From Pelomyxa schiedti (Eukaryota; Evosea; Pelobiontida; Pelomyxidae): a DNA stretch of 45,960 nucleotides. Position 1 is the first letter of the stretch, and every line of letters begins with the position of its first letter. The translations under genes and the position numbers were made by a program. The notes under the pieces were generated by a model. That model saw nothing but the letters and a program-made list of their open reading frames with translations, did no database searches and had not been told where the DNA came from. Location of the stretch: assembly GCA_020536535.1 (NCBI GenBank), contig JAHLWZ010000924.1, positions 1 to 45,960 on the forward strand, read 5' to 3'. Shown here piece by piece: positions 35,486 to 45,960 of this stretch.

Positions 35486-37254
35486 CTATGCAGTTAGAGT
35501 AAGATTTGCAAGTTCCAACAAAGATTTCGTTGCTGGATCTCTTTCATATCTATTGAATGCCTCTTTCCACACATCATTGCTGGAGCAAAGAGATTGGAGT
35601 GCACGACAGGTTGCAGTAAACTGGGCAAGTGTTCTGGCATCAAGATAGCCCATTATCTGACTGGGTATTTTGGAAATTTGGGAAGACAGGACGAAGAACG
35701 CACAGGATAAGTTCAAATGGAAGAAGATTGAAGTCTCCTGTATGAAGTGAGTGGTAAAATGGATTTTGCTAATTCACACCAAGAACACCACACTTATTCA
35801 CAGGCAGTATTTTGGGTCTTTGGGAAGCCACAAGACAAGCAGAAGAAGTCCAACCACAAGCAATTTTAAATATTCTCCTCTTATCCAATGCTGGAATAAT
35901 TGTTGGTGTGTTCCTGTTCACAAGGTCGCCAAGGCCTACAATCATTGAGATACCAAATCATATCAACTCTTATCACTGACCAAGTTGACCCTCAGAATTT
36001 GAACCCCAACTGTAAATCGAACCAGATTCTACAACAGCAATAGTGTGTCCTTGTCCGTGAGCCCCTCCGGCAGCAATTTGAATCACACGAGTATCGGCAC
36101 TGAAATTAACCAGAGATGGGGTATTTCTCTGTGTATTGTCACCTGTTCCAAGTTGCCCCGTTTTGTTGTCTCCAAAAGTGTACAATCTCCCTTCCTCAGT
36201 GATCACTGCTGTATGGTTTTCCCCACATGTAACTTTGCAGACTTTCACTTCTGGGGGACAGAAAGACACAAGAACTGGCGTGAGCGATGCCATCTAAGTG
36301 TGTGTCACCCAACCTCAGTGATGAAGGAAATTCAAACCAAATCACCAAGTCCTTGTTGAGAATGACTGGTGCGTCACAAACAAAAGAAAAACACACCGAG
36401 TTGACCAAGACTTCCTGATCCCCAGGTAAATAAATTGCCGGATTTGGAGATCGCTGCACTATGCTTTCCTCCTCCAGAAACTGAAACAATTGCAGATTCA
36501 CCAAACTGGCAGGGTGTAAGTATATCTCTGAAGCAGTAAATAAGAGACAAATTAAGCCATAAAAATAGACCTATCCTCTGTATCATTAACACCCAGTTGG
36601 CCTTCATCATTGGATCCCATTGCATAGGCCCTTCCGGAAAATAAAGCCAATGTATGAAGAGGTCCACATGAACACATATCATACTCTCCATCTATACTAC
36701 TAGTTATTTTTTTGTCAGGATAAGTTGAACAACCCCAAAATGGTGGGCTAACAACTTTTGGACAGATTACTGTAGGTTTTGATGCCGAAATGGCGCCTAA
36801 CTCATTCTGCAAGTTCCAGTATCCCATGAAGCTGGATGAAGCCTCCCAAGTGGTGAGAGCTCCACAACTAATTCTGATAGTTGTAAGAAGCAGTTATACA
36901 GCCCACATTAATCACAGTTTCGATTCTGTGCGTGCAAACGGAAGCCACTGTGGTTGAGTGGTCGAGTGTGTTCCACCCCACACTAATAACTCTCCACTGC
37001 AAACAACGGCCATATGCCTGTAGTGCCATTAATATCGGTGAGAAGGCAAAAACAAAAAAAAAATAGATACATGCCACCACATGCAACATCATCAGGGGTG
37101 AAAGGTAACAAGTAAGGCACAACTTTTGGAACACTTTGTATCCCCTGCATGCAATTAGGAGTAAACATGAATTTCATTTGAATGAAACTGCACAAAAAAG
37201 AAAAACCTCGATGCCTCTTCCCAGTTGACCATTGCTACCACAACCCCATGTCAT
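35486..37254 (-). CDS. RCC1-repeat protein with C-terminal F-box
   Basis: Starts at 37254 (MTWGCGSNGQLGRGIE) and stops at 35486. RCC1 blades are visible repeatedly: GRAYAMGSNDEGQLGVND, SGNLFTWGSGSLGQLG, GRLYTFGDNKTGQLGTGD and GSIYSWGSNSEGQLG. The last exon encodes an F-box-like segment (ISKIPSQIMGYLDARTLAQF then TATCRALQSLC..VWKEAF). F-box proteins recruit substrates to SCF ubiquitin ligases; the RCC1 propeller would be the substrate-binding part (inference). RCC1 combined with F-box is known in some eukaryotes but here the F-box is at the C-terminus. Introns are short. The number of blades was not counted exactly. Confidence 0.75.
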
Positions 37255-37492
37255 CACCTCCCTGGGTCCGCAACACCCTTGCATCAATCACTCAACTATG
37301 AAAACAAACTCAATGAGCCCTCACACAGTAGACGCGGTTTTTTTGCTGTTTTTTTAATAACTATTGTCACAACGAAACGCCAAAAGGGGAAATTTGATGG
37401 TGTGACCCACCCAAACAACTTTATTCAGTTGCCTCATTTCAGTAGAGGAAGGGGTTATTCACTAGCCCTGTTACATCAAGCCCATTGGATTT

Positions 37493-39235
37493 TCAAGGTT
37501 TGCTGTGGTTGGTGATGGTGTTGTTATTGTTGACATTTTCATTTGTGCTGTTGGTGCTGGTTGTTGCTGGTGTTTGGGGACATACCCTTCGTTTCTTCCT
37601 TTTGGATTTGTTGGTGCACTGGTATATGGGCAAGTGGGTGTGTGTTCCATTGTAGGCAACAACGACTTCATTGCCCCGCCTTTCCACATGCTTCTTTGCA
37701 GTGCACCCACGTGTTGTGCAGCGGTAGTAGCTCCGGGACACCGGTGTGAGAGAGGGTGATTGCTGAGATGTCTTTTTGATTGCCTTTTGACCGTACTTCC
37801 TCCAGCAGTATCCATCATTGGAAGGATTGTAGTTTTCCCATGACAGGTGCCCGTCACTTTCCTCGCCATCTCCTGGTGCTTCAGTCCTGGGAGGCATCAT
37901 AGCTTCTGTGTTTGGTGTAACCTGCCAAACCGGGTCCGCAACCATATTCAGCCCGCCAGTATTTGTAACTGTGCTATTTGTGCAGCTTGGCATGGGGGTG
38001 GGAAGGTATTCAGTATTCTGAGGCACATTACCAGGCACTGGAAAGCCAGAGCAAACACTTTGTAGAACACACGCTGCCATACACGCAGGGGATGCCTCAG
38101 TGCAGAACTGTGGGACATTAGGCGTGGGTATGATTTTTCTGGCTACAAGTTGTGTGTCACTTTCATCGTCACTTTGAACAGATGGTACGGTAGTGTAATT
38201 ATAAAGGTATTCACAGGGTTGAGTTTGGAAGTTGAATGGAGTGTCTGGAGGAACTGACTGTGGTTGCTGGAATTGAACTTGTTCCTGTCGCGGGGCATCA
38301 AGTTCCATCTTTGGGTAAGTCGGCAGGGCAGTTGTTGTGTTGCTGGTATCCTCTGCCATAATCTGCTGTGGCTCTATTTGGTGTGGTTGGTGCCGCTTGT
38401 GTGCCTGGTGTGACTTTGTATGTGGGAATTCCTGTTTCACGTGAGTTTTTTTGCTGTTCCCAACTTGCCGTGGTTTCTCACACGCGACGTTACTGGGTTT
38501 CTGTTGTTGTTGTTGCTGCTGCTGTTGTTGTGGTTGTTGTTGTTGTGGCTGTTGATGGTGATGGTGATGATGTCGATTGTTTCCGCTATTATTAGAATTA
38601 CTATTACTATTAGTGTCAGTTCCGCCGGTCGTGATTGCGGTGTGCCGTGAATATGGAGAAGTTGCAGCTGGATCGTTCGTCGTAGTATTGGTACTAGCAG
38701 CATCAGATGGATTTTGGATATTTCCACTCTGGTTGTAGTCCTCCTCCTCGTCTTCGTCCTCCTCATGAGGAAAAGGCATTCTCTCCACGCCAGTGTGCAT
38801 TTCCTCGGCCCCTTGGTCGCGGGTACCTGCGGCGGTACTAGCAGTCGTAGGCTGGACCGCCGCCGCAGCCGGGGAAACGTAAGGCCCCATGCACGCGGCC
38901 CCGGCCCCGGCCCCGGTCTCGTGGGTGATGGCAGAGAGCACCTTGCCGCGGTCCGGGGGCTGCTGCTGCAGTTGCGGGCCATGGTGGGGGGCAACCGGGG
39001 AGCCGGGGGGCGCGGCATGGACCGGGGCAGGGGGGCCGTGGAGGATCCCGCAGCGGCAGCAACAGGCGCACCCGGTGCACTGCGGGGGGGCCCCGTCGGC
39101 AGGGGGCGGCGCCGCGGGAGGGGCGGACGCGGAGGTGGCCGTGGTCGTAGCCGTGGCCGGGGGGGCGCTGGGGGGTCCGAAGTTCAGTAGACGCGACGCT
39201 ACAGGGCCGGTGCGCCGCTGCTGTGCGTTACCCAT
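37493..39235 (-). CDS. WRKY-domain transcription factor
   Basis: Single-exon frame of about 580 aa, starting MGNAQQRR at 39235 and stopping at 37493. A GC-rich N-terminal half has Pro/Ala tracts, a Cys cluster (CTGCACCCRCG) and an acidic patch. A Gln/His/Asn-rich region follows. The C-terminal WRKY domain begins DGYCWRKYGQKAIKKT and ends in RSYYRCTTRGCTAKKHVERR with YNGTHTH. The WRKYGQK core and the C-x4-C...HxH zinc ligands are present. The loop between WRKYGQK and the first Cys is about eight residues longer than in plants, and the spacing before HxH is slightly shorter. A basic tail (KSKRKKRR) probably serves nuclear import. WRKY proteins bind W-box DNA. No intron splits the long loop. Confidence 0.85.
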   Translation of the reverse strand: MGNAQQRRTGPVASRLLNFGPPSAPPATATTTATSASAPPAAPPPADGAPPQCTGCACCCRCGILHGPPAPVHAAPPGSPVAPHHGPQLQQQPPDRGKVLSAITHETGAGAGAACMGPYVSPAAAAVQPTTASTAAGTRDQGAEEMHTGVERMPFPHEEDEDEEEDYNQSGNIQNPSDAASTNTTTNDPAATSPYSRHTAITTGGTDTNSNSNSNNSGNNRHHHHHHQQPQQQQPQQQQQQQQQQKPSNVACEKPRQVGNSKKTHVKQEFPHTKSHQAHKRHQPHQIEPQQIMAEDTSNTTTALPTYPKMELDAPRQEQVQFQQPQSVPPDTPFNFQTQPCEYLYNYTTVPSVQSDDESDTQLVARKIIPTPNVPQFCTEASPACMAACVLQSVCSGFPVPGNVPQNTEYLPTPMPSCTNSTVTNTGGLNMVADPVWQVTPNTEAMMPPRTEAPGDGEESDGHLSWENYNPSNDGYCWRKYGQKAIKKTSQQSPSLTPVSRSYYRCTTRGCTAKKHVERRGNEVVVAYNGTHTHLPIYQCTNKSKRKKRRVCPQTPATTSTNSTNENVNNNNTITNHSKP

Positions 39236-39456
39236 GATCACAAACCCAAAAAAAAAAAAAAACTAAAGTTCAGCTTGGGGAGCCTTTGTTCGCGCCCACT
39301 ACTCATTTCCCGTTGGGAGAAAGGAGACACGGGCCAAAGTGAGAAGAAATGTGGGAGCGGTATTTTTTTTTAACCAGGCTTGGGTATCCCCTTTATACAC
39401 TTACATATACCGCTCCACAACAATAAGTTAGTCGATTGGCCCCACAGTGTTACATA

Positions 39457-39736
39457 TCAACAACCCGAGGGAAAGTAAGCAGAACGCCGAGGATTGTATG
39501 TCTGAGGATACATAAGGCTTGGTAACAAAAAACAAAAAAAAAAAAAAACGGCAGGGACGAACAGGATCGTAATCAGAGGGGAATAGCTCATGACAGTTCT
39601 TCCAGCGGCCATCTTTGGCCCCATAGCACCCCGTGGCAGGGAGGGTGGTCTCAACCCCGCTGTTGTCGCAGGGCGCATGTATGTTACGTCCAAGTTCGGG
39701 GTGTGCCAAGACAAATTCGGTTGTAGTTGACGACAT
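39457..39736 (-). CDS. small orphan protein
   Basis: Two exons, 39563-39736 and 39457-39501, joined at phase 0 give about 72 aa. The start is MSSTTTEFVLAHPELGRNIH; the sequence includes CYGAKDGRWKNCHELFPSDY and ends with FPSGC. Four Cys are spread along the chain; no signal peptide or helix is visible. I do not recognise it. The splice choice (donor gttcgtccc) is what gives an ordered frame; an unspliced reading runs into a long T tract, which argues for it. The short gene sits between the WRKY start and the Nup43 stop. Confidence 0.4.
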
Positions 39737-39900
39737 AGGGGCGTACTGCGGCAGAGGTCATCATAGAGATGCGAACAAAAATAACCAATAAAATAAATTC
39801 GAACTACGTACGACAACGCGTAGCACCTTGCTGTTTCAAAAAACCGGTTTTTTTTGTTTTTCTTTTTGTTTTTGTTTTCGAGCGTTTACCGTACACCAAA

Positions 39901-41634
39901 CTAATTTGGTGTCCGACAGTCGAAGGGTATTTTTGGATTCACTGAAGTAGAGTACACAAAAGATCACAGTAGCAAGCCAGGCAGAGTACGGACACTTAAG
40001 TCGTTCAAACCTGAGGTGCAGGCAATGACACTGCGGGTTGGGTTGATGTCAAAGTCCGTTATTTGTTGCCAATAGTGCGTGGTATCGTAGAGTGTGTGCG
40101 CGGAAGATCTTCCGTTATCCAGTGTGACTAGACACATTAGAATTAACTGTCAGCAAGTGCAAGAGCGTACCATTTGAGGGGAGGTTCCACCACGAAAGGG
40201 TCGAGTCACCACATGAGGCCATGTACTGGGAATCGAATTTACAGAACTGGACTCTCCAAACTATTTGTATTTCAGATCCCAAGTGTGTATGAGAAGAGCA
40301 GACCATTTGATTTATGTGCTTGGCAGGTTTGGAGAGGAGTCCGCGTCTGCCGTTTGTCCCAATAATCTACTTGTCCAGTACTCCTTCCCACTGCTAACAT
40401 CTACTTAACAACAGGAGATGAATGGCATTATCTGAAAAGATAAAGGAAACGTACATATTCGACACCAGATCTTGGGGAAACCGAGTGAATAATGTCTGGT
40501 AAAGTTGCTGAGGAGACTGTGCTAAGTGGTAATGAGAAGGGAAAAAGGTTCGCTGGTAAACACAGACTGTTTCAAGGTTACGGATGGGGTTGTGGGGTGC
40601 CGTAGGTCCCAAAATTTGACACATGAGCCTGCGCTGATGAGGTCATTGTTCGTGAACACAAGATTTTGAATAGTAAAACTTTCAGCATAATCTTCCATTC
40701 AGGTTAGAAAGCTTTTTTGAACAGAGGTACAGACCAATTTTGTGGATGACTTGGAGAGTGCCAATTTTCAAGAAAGAAATAGACCCATCTGCACAACCAG
40801 TGGCTATTTCACCATTACTGTCATTTGATGCCACACTTGTACACTGCCCATTGTGCACCTGTGCTTCTCCAGATACCTCAAGCCTAGTTCCTGTGGACAA
40901 ATATCAGATCGGAAGGGTTCACATTAAAAAAAGAAACCCGTCAAGTCTGTCTGGGTGCGATAACACAAAAGTCTACCAGCTGTAGTTGTAACGCATATCA
41001 GTGATGACAGATGGTCCAGTGTTGCAATCTGAAAGCAAAAGGGAGAACTTTCTTTGAAACATAAAGGAATTTCATACATGAAGGTCAACACCGGTTCCCA
41101 CAAAGGATTGTGTTACTCTCTTTTGTAGCATGTGCTCAGAGTTTGGGCAGTATTCCCACAGAGACACCTCGGAACTCTGTAATAAGGATACCTCATTATT
41201 AAGTAGCCAACAAAGTAAATATAAATAAATAAATAAAATAAATAAATAAAAAAGAACAAGAAGATGAGGATTAGAAATGGGCGTACGAAACGTTCTCTGG
41301 AGACACAAGTCAACTTTGTCGACGGCAGCCCCGACTGGGGGTGCCACCTCACGCGAGCCACCGGCACGCCCACAAACACCCTCGCCCCCGCGCTCGCCGC
41401 CGCCCCGTCGTCCGCCATCTCCCCGCCGCTGTCCTCGCTGCACCCCTCCCCCATCGCCGAGGAGGGGGTCGTGGTTGCTGCTTTTTCTGGCGTGGCGCCG
41501 CTGTAGTCGCTCATCTGAGGCGGGAGGCCTCCCACCGTTGTCGCCGACAATGGCAGCGTGGCCGTGCGTGTCAGCTGCATCGGCCGTAATATCGGCCCAG
41601 ATCTACTGGCGCTGTCGCCCGCTGCTCTCAGCAT
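39901..41634 (-). CDS. Nup43-like WD40 nucleoporin
   Basis: Minus-strand gene, ATG at 41634 (MLRAAGDSASRSGPILRPM), stop at 39901. An N-terminal Ala/Ser/Thr-rich region precedes ARVFVGVPVARVRWHPQSG, then SEVSLWEYC. Later WD motifs are EIATGCADGSISFLKIG, LISAGSCVKFWDLRHPTTPS and VWRVQFCKFDSQYMASCGDS with TLSWWNLPSNG. This sequence of motifs is close to Nup43, a seven-bladed propeller of the Y-shaped nuclear-pore subcomplex; a generic WD40 protein is the alternative. An intron near 41160-41270 contains (AAAT)n. Exons between 40700 and 40000 were traced roughly. Confidence 0.55.
41217..41250 (+). repeat. AAAT-type simple repeat
   Basis: A run of aaataaataaata lies in an intron of the Nup43-like gene. 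It is near-perfect but interrupted by one extra A. Confidence 0.8.
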
Positions 41635-41811
41635 CTCGAAGAAAAAAGGCAACAACCCTGGATTTAATTGTGATACGAACTAGCGAAAAAAAATTGATTG
41701 AATCTCTTCTCTGAATCTTATTTGTCCGCGGATAAGGATTTCCAAAGGGAAAGAGAAAGTCTATGTGCAAACAGGCCAAGACCTGTTGATAGGATGCATG
41801 CGATATTTTGT

Positions 41812-44100
41812 TTACCAGTACTGTCTATAGAAGTCGGTGTTGAAGTCGTAAGGTTTTTCATCACTCTGGGGTTTTTTGCTGCTCTGTCTGCCCTTTTTGG
41901 CTTGCTTCTTCATCTGCAGCTTTCTTTGCTTGTTGAGTTGTTGTGCGCCACCGCCGGCTTCGTACTGTACAGGTGCTTTGCTGCTTTGATTTGCGCGGGT
42001 TCTTGTGGATGTGGTTGCAGTTGTCGTGGTTGTTGATGTTGTGCTTGTTGATTTCGTTCTTGATTTCGATCTGGTGGATGGTGTTACTTCACTGACTTCG
42101 TCTTCATCGTCGTCTTCACCTTCCTCTTCCGCTTCATCTTCTTCATAATCCTCTCCTTCCTCTTCTTCTTCATCTCCATCTTCATCTCCTTCTCCTTCTC
42201 CTTCCTCTTCACCTCTATCGTCTTCACTACCCGAGGCTTCATCACTCTCCATGTCAGAATCTACATAGCAAACCCCTTTCTCACCTTCAACCTTAGCTCC
42301 CTCGATCTCGTCTATTCTCTCGCCAATGACCTCTCTATCATCTTCAGGTTCCGGCTCCGGCATGGGTTCAAGTGCTAATTCATCAAGTTTGGCCCAGTCC
42401 AGTCCAGGTGCCAGTTCACTCACGATGGAGGCACTCACATGCACTCCTTCCCTCCTCTCAGGTGCCTCACACCAGTATTTAATTTTCCCTGATGTCCATG
42501 ATTTGATAATCTCTCTGGCTGCCTTAACTATGTCTGGCACTCCCCCACGCATCAGCATGTTGCGTCTCTTAGCTACATCGAAGAGTAGTTGTCTTATTGC
42601 GTCGCCGTCAAAACCGGCTGAAGCTGCGGGATTTGGAGGGAGAGAGTATCTCTCTCGTATCGGCTGGTCATTACCGCACCTCTCGATCATCAGTTTTACA
42701 GCTTCTTGGGGATCATCCACCTGTGTCTCACTGAGCACACCACACAAAGCCATCTCTGCTTGTGTGGGAGGTGTTCCTCCCTCCTTTCCAACACCAAAGA
42801 CTATACCAGGGGAGTCCAATAAGCTTATGTCTTTGTCCAATTTGATTTCACTGATCTCTTTTGTGTAACCAGGCATGGCTGAAACACCAACAGCGCGTGC
42901 TCGCTTCAAACTGTTGATGAGAGAGCTTTTACCAACGTTGGGGAACCCAATAACACCGACCTAGGTGTGAAGTCAGCTTTCAAATTTAAATCGAATTGTG
43001 GGTTGAACATACAGTTATTCCAAGTTTTGGCCCTTTTTTCCCAGCAGGCTTTATAGCAGAATCGGCATCTGGGGCTGCGGCAGTTTCGCCTGGAGTAGGG
43101 TTTTGTAACGCTCTCCCGCCACTTCGGCAGTAGTTTTTTAGAAGATGGAGCAATGCTGCTCCACCAACACATTCTATAACTCCTTTACTCTTTGAGTCGG
43201 GAGTTGCAGCATGGCCTTTGGGGCGAGGACCTCCACCTCCACCTGCATGCTCAGTCGCACACCGGAATGCAATGGTGGGGAACTCATCGCGGAGATGTTT
43301 CACCCATTTTGATACAACCTAAAAAACCGTGAGTGAGGTGTTAATACTGAGGTGCATAGTGTACTTCTTTAGGAACGAGATCTATCTTATTTAGAATTAA
43401 CACGAGCCGTTTTTTTGGGTCAGCAACAACTACTTTCTCCGCTTCATAACAACGGCACCCTAGAGGGTCTCTGTATGATGATTACTGTGGAAAATATAGT
43501 AGCCACAATCATACCGTGCATCTAAAATCTCAAGCACAACATCAGCAGATTGCACTACATTGCTAAATAATTTGTGATACTGCCTCATTGACAAATCACG
43601 TCTGTCTCGGGACGCAGCCACGTCCCCAGATTCCTTGCTCGCCTCATAGTCTCGTTCACGCTATTCCGTGAAATTAAGAAAAGGTGAAATTTTCTAAGAG
43701 AAGGTTGATACCTGCGCAGCGGCAGCTAATACAGAACCCATATTTCGAGCCTCGTTGATTTTCTGGTTCCTTGCATCTTTTTTACGCTGGCGTTCCTCGG
43801 CAAGCCTTACATTGTGTGCTTCAATTTTCTCAAGTAGTTCCTATTTACAATGCAAAAATGAACAAGGGAGTACGAGGTACAAGAGTTGTTTTTTTTTTTT
43901 AAACAAGGGGGAATGTGGAGAACCTCTTTGAAGGGGTACAAGTTTGGTATTCCCGGCTCCTTTTTGAGCTTCTTCCTCCCCTGAGGGTTTTTTTTGGCGT
44001 CACGACGTTTTTGAGTGCGAAGCTTGGCGATGCGCTTCGCCATTTTTTTTTGCCTCGCGAGGGGTATCCTCTTCGACATACGCGGTTTCTTCAGCGGCAT
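41812..44100 (-). CDS. nucleostemin/GNL3-family circularly permuted GTPase
   Basis: Starts at 44100 ([19 protein letters not shown]), a Lys-rich nucleolar segment, and runs through several exons to 41812. The GTPase motifs come in permuted order as in the YlqF/GNL family: [11 protein letters not shown] (G4), then G5, then [20 protein letters not shown] (G1), [15 protein letters not shown], and LLDSPGIVF (G3). A coiled segment ([18 protein letters not shown]) and a [12 protein letters not shown] turn precede it. After the GTPase, a long acidic stretch and a Lys-rich tail end with [12 protein letters not shown], typical of GNL3/GNL3L. The family acts in the nucleolus in 60S ribosome assembly. 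Exon boundaries were not all fixed. It is divergent from the nitroreductase gene. Confidence 0.88.
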
Positions 44101-44468
44101 GATGGTGACGTTGCTGTTGTTGTTGTTGTTATCGCAATACAACAGTGATGAGAGGAAGATGACAGCGAGCTCGGCCGGGTGGTGGTCCAAGGGGCTCTAT
44201 TAAGAATAATAACTTAATTAATCGGGTGCAACTGCGATCACTCTGGGTGATCCAGATCTCAGCCTCTGAGGAAGTGATGATCTGTCCATCAAATCTCCAC
44301 TCTGGGGCACCCCGCTTGCGTGTGTTTGTGTTTGACAACGAAAAATTTGCTGGCACTGCCTGACAGATGTTCCAGATTTCGTCTCATAAACCCGTCGCAT
44401 CCGAATCATTTTTTGTTTTCAAACAAAACCAAACAAACACACTTCGTTTCCCAAATAACACCCACGAG
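44101..44468. promoter_or_regulatory. divergent intergenic region
   Basis: About 368 bp between GNL3 and the nitroreductase start. No coding exon or clear element seen. The minus-strand frames crossing it overlap the GNL3 start and have no family motif. Confidence 0.35.
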
Positions 44469-45572
44469 ATGGCCTCTACACCTGCTCGAAAAATTCTCGG
44501 GACCCTCGTTCTTAATGAGTCCGCGTGCGTCAAGTGCGGCAGTTGTGCTCGAGAATGTCCCATGGGCCGTAATTACCCACTCCCTTTTTTGTTTTTTTTT
44601 TTTAATATTTGAAAAACCTAACTCATTATGTCAAGTTATTAAAATGAATCCTGGGGAGCACCCTGTTATGCCTGCTCAATGCATTAAGGCATGTTCTCGC
44701 TATGTTGATGTTCTTGTTCTCAGTTTCTCTTTTTTTTTTTTTAGTGTGGGCACTGTGGGGCTGCATGTCCTGTCAGAGCCATAGGATATGATAACACCAC
44801 CGTGGAGGAATTCCCACCAATCGTTCCAGAGCTACGCTGTTCACCTCAACAGGTTCGATACTTGCTTGTCACATGACAGAAAAAGCTTACATTTCCGCAG
44901 ATAGAACAACTTGTGAGGAGCCGCAGGTCAATTCGCCGCTTCAAGCCGACTCTGGAAAGAGCAAAACTTGACAAGTTACTCGACCTGATTCATTATGCCC
45001 AAACCGGTGGAAACACCCAGTCGGTTGAGTACCTAGTGTTACTCAATCCGGAACAGGTCTCGTGCATTACTCGCAACTACCAAAACCTTACAGGAAAAAA
45101 CTTAGAAACACAGATTCGCCCAAATGGTAATAGACTGGGCCCAGGAGCACTCCAGCACATTCCCATATATCAAGATGATGATTGACGGATGGAACAAGGG
45201 CGTCGATGTTGTGTTCAGAGGCGCACCTTGTGTCATAATCGCTCTTTGCCAAAAGCCTGGCACAGACATGAGTGCCGCAGACGGGGCCATTGCAATGGCA
45301 ACAGCCGAGCTGATTGCCCCTACCCTTGGACTCGGTACATGCTGGGCTGGATTCCTTCAAATGGCTGCCAAGACATCCACCGCGCTGCAGGCTGAGTTTG
45401 GTGATAGGATGCTTACTGCGGCAGTAAGTATTCCATACCTTGCCATTACAATAACATTTTATATTGCATTTACATCACTAAACCCGTTAAATAGATCATG
45501 GTTGGTGAGCCAGTGGCCTCATACCATTCATGTGTTCCAAGAAACAGTCCTAAAATTGATTTCCTCCTCTAA
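44469..45572 (+). CDS. nitroreductase with N-terminal ferredoxin (2[4Fe-4S])
   Basis: Starts at 44469 (MASTPARKILGTLVLNES). The first cluster motif is ACVKCGSCARECPMG; after an intron, the second is QCIKCGHCGAACPV. Between the two halves of the second motif lies an intron whose donor is GC (44689-44744). The nitroreductase domain then has RSRRSIRRFKPTLERAKLD, QTGGNTQSVEYLVLLNPEQ, RGAPCVIIALCQKPG, ELIAPTLGLGTCWAGFLQMA and MVGEPVASYH, ending at 45572. Fusions of two [4Fe-4S] clusters to a flavin nitroreductase occur in anaerobic protists and bacteria and reduce nitro drugs or flavins with ferredoxin-level electrons. About 270 residues in total. This gene is the best hint of an anaerobic lifestyle. 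Confidence 0.85.
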
Positions 45573-45960
45573 AAAGAACATCTTCATTTTCTGGAAGTTA
45601 AATTGGCGGGATTAGACTATAGATAAAAAAACGAGTCCTTGATACAACATGGATCTTTACCAGATATGTGGCTGAATAAAAAACACCAGACCACCAGCTG
45701 AGCAGTTGGGACACCCCCTGCTGACACAGTTTTTGTTTCCTCTTTCAAAGTGACGCTACCCAGGTGTTTGTAACAACGAAAATCCACTGCACTCACTACA
45801 TCTTTTCCTCCTTTTGCACACAAAGGAAAATAATACGGTTTTTTTATTTCCTTTAAACAAAGCATTCACAAAATCTGGAAAATGATGTCTGCAATCCATC
45901 ATTCTTTGGTGTACAATACAATCCACAATAATAGATAGCACAATCTGCGGTCAAAACAGT
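45573..45960. other. unresolved end region
   Basis: The last 388 bp contain minus-strand open frames (for example one with GGKDVVSAVDFRCYKHLGSV) that may be the 3' part of a gene continuing off the window, or 3' UTR. No motif is recognised. Confidence 0.25.

Noticed and set aside
38368-39266. Plus-strand frames antisense to the WRKY gene
   Set aside because: Shadow frames of a GC-rich and CAG-rich coding exon.

Overview
The window is a stretch of gene-dense nuclear DNA from a unicellular eukaryote. Both strands are packed with intron-rich protein-coding genes, many only 70-370 bp apart; there are no operons, rRNAs, tRNAs, CRISPR arrays or recognisable transposons. Most introns are about 35-60 nt and GT-AG, a few appear to be only 22-33 nt, and some look GC-AG. 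The gene set suggests an amoebozoan: a membrane TKL-type receptor kinase with IPT/TIG repeats, a WRKY factor, a CfaD-like cathepsin and a TOM1-like 7TM protein. The ferredoxin-nitroreductase fusion fits an anaerobic or microaerophilic lineage such as Archamoebae. This placement is inference from gene content, not a database match.

Layout, left to right. 64-894 (-) small ankyrin protein. 1034-2732 (+) an apparent fusion of a DIX/SOSEKI-like domain with a recoverin-type EF-hand module. 2812-4836 (-) secreted cathepsin B-like protease. 4951-about 12713 (-) a giant unrecognised beta-rich/coiled-coil protein with one membrane segment. 12810-14287 (-) PP4 catalytic subunit. 14907-16584 (+) sucrose-type sugar transporter. 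16723-about 19921 (-) receptor kinase. 20235-24802 (-) WDR6/Trm734. 25123-27539 (+) an unrecognised Pro/Gln-rich coiled-coil protein. 27683-28896 (+) TOM1/TOM3-like 7TM protein. 29145-30244 (+) Rab-like GTPase. 30711-31410 (+) RRM protein of the cyclophilin-E type without the cyclophilin. 31478-33757 (-) PIG-S with a long (AAC)n microsatellite in intron 1. 34080-34292 (+) a 50-residue CxxC protein. 34396-about 35300 (-) an Arf-like protein that has lost its nucleotide-binding residues. 35486-37254 (-) RCC1-F-box protein. 37493-39235 (-) WRKY factor. 39457-39736 (-) small orphan. 39901-41634 (-) Nup43-like WD protein. 41812-44100 (-) nucleostemin/GNL3 family GTPase. 44469-45572 (+) ferredoxin-nitroreductase.

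The genes are mostly unrelated housekeeping and signalling functions: GPI anchoring, tRNA 2'-O-methylation, ribosome biogenesis, nuclear pore, phosphatase. The most notable items are the DIX-EF-hand fusion, the Arf-like pseudo-GTPase, very small introns (25 nt twice, probably 22 and 33 nt), and an apparent 2-nt micro-exon in the Rab gene. Exon boundaries were read by eye from splice signals plus frame continuity; where I could not resolve a junction I say so.
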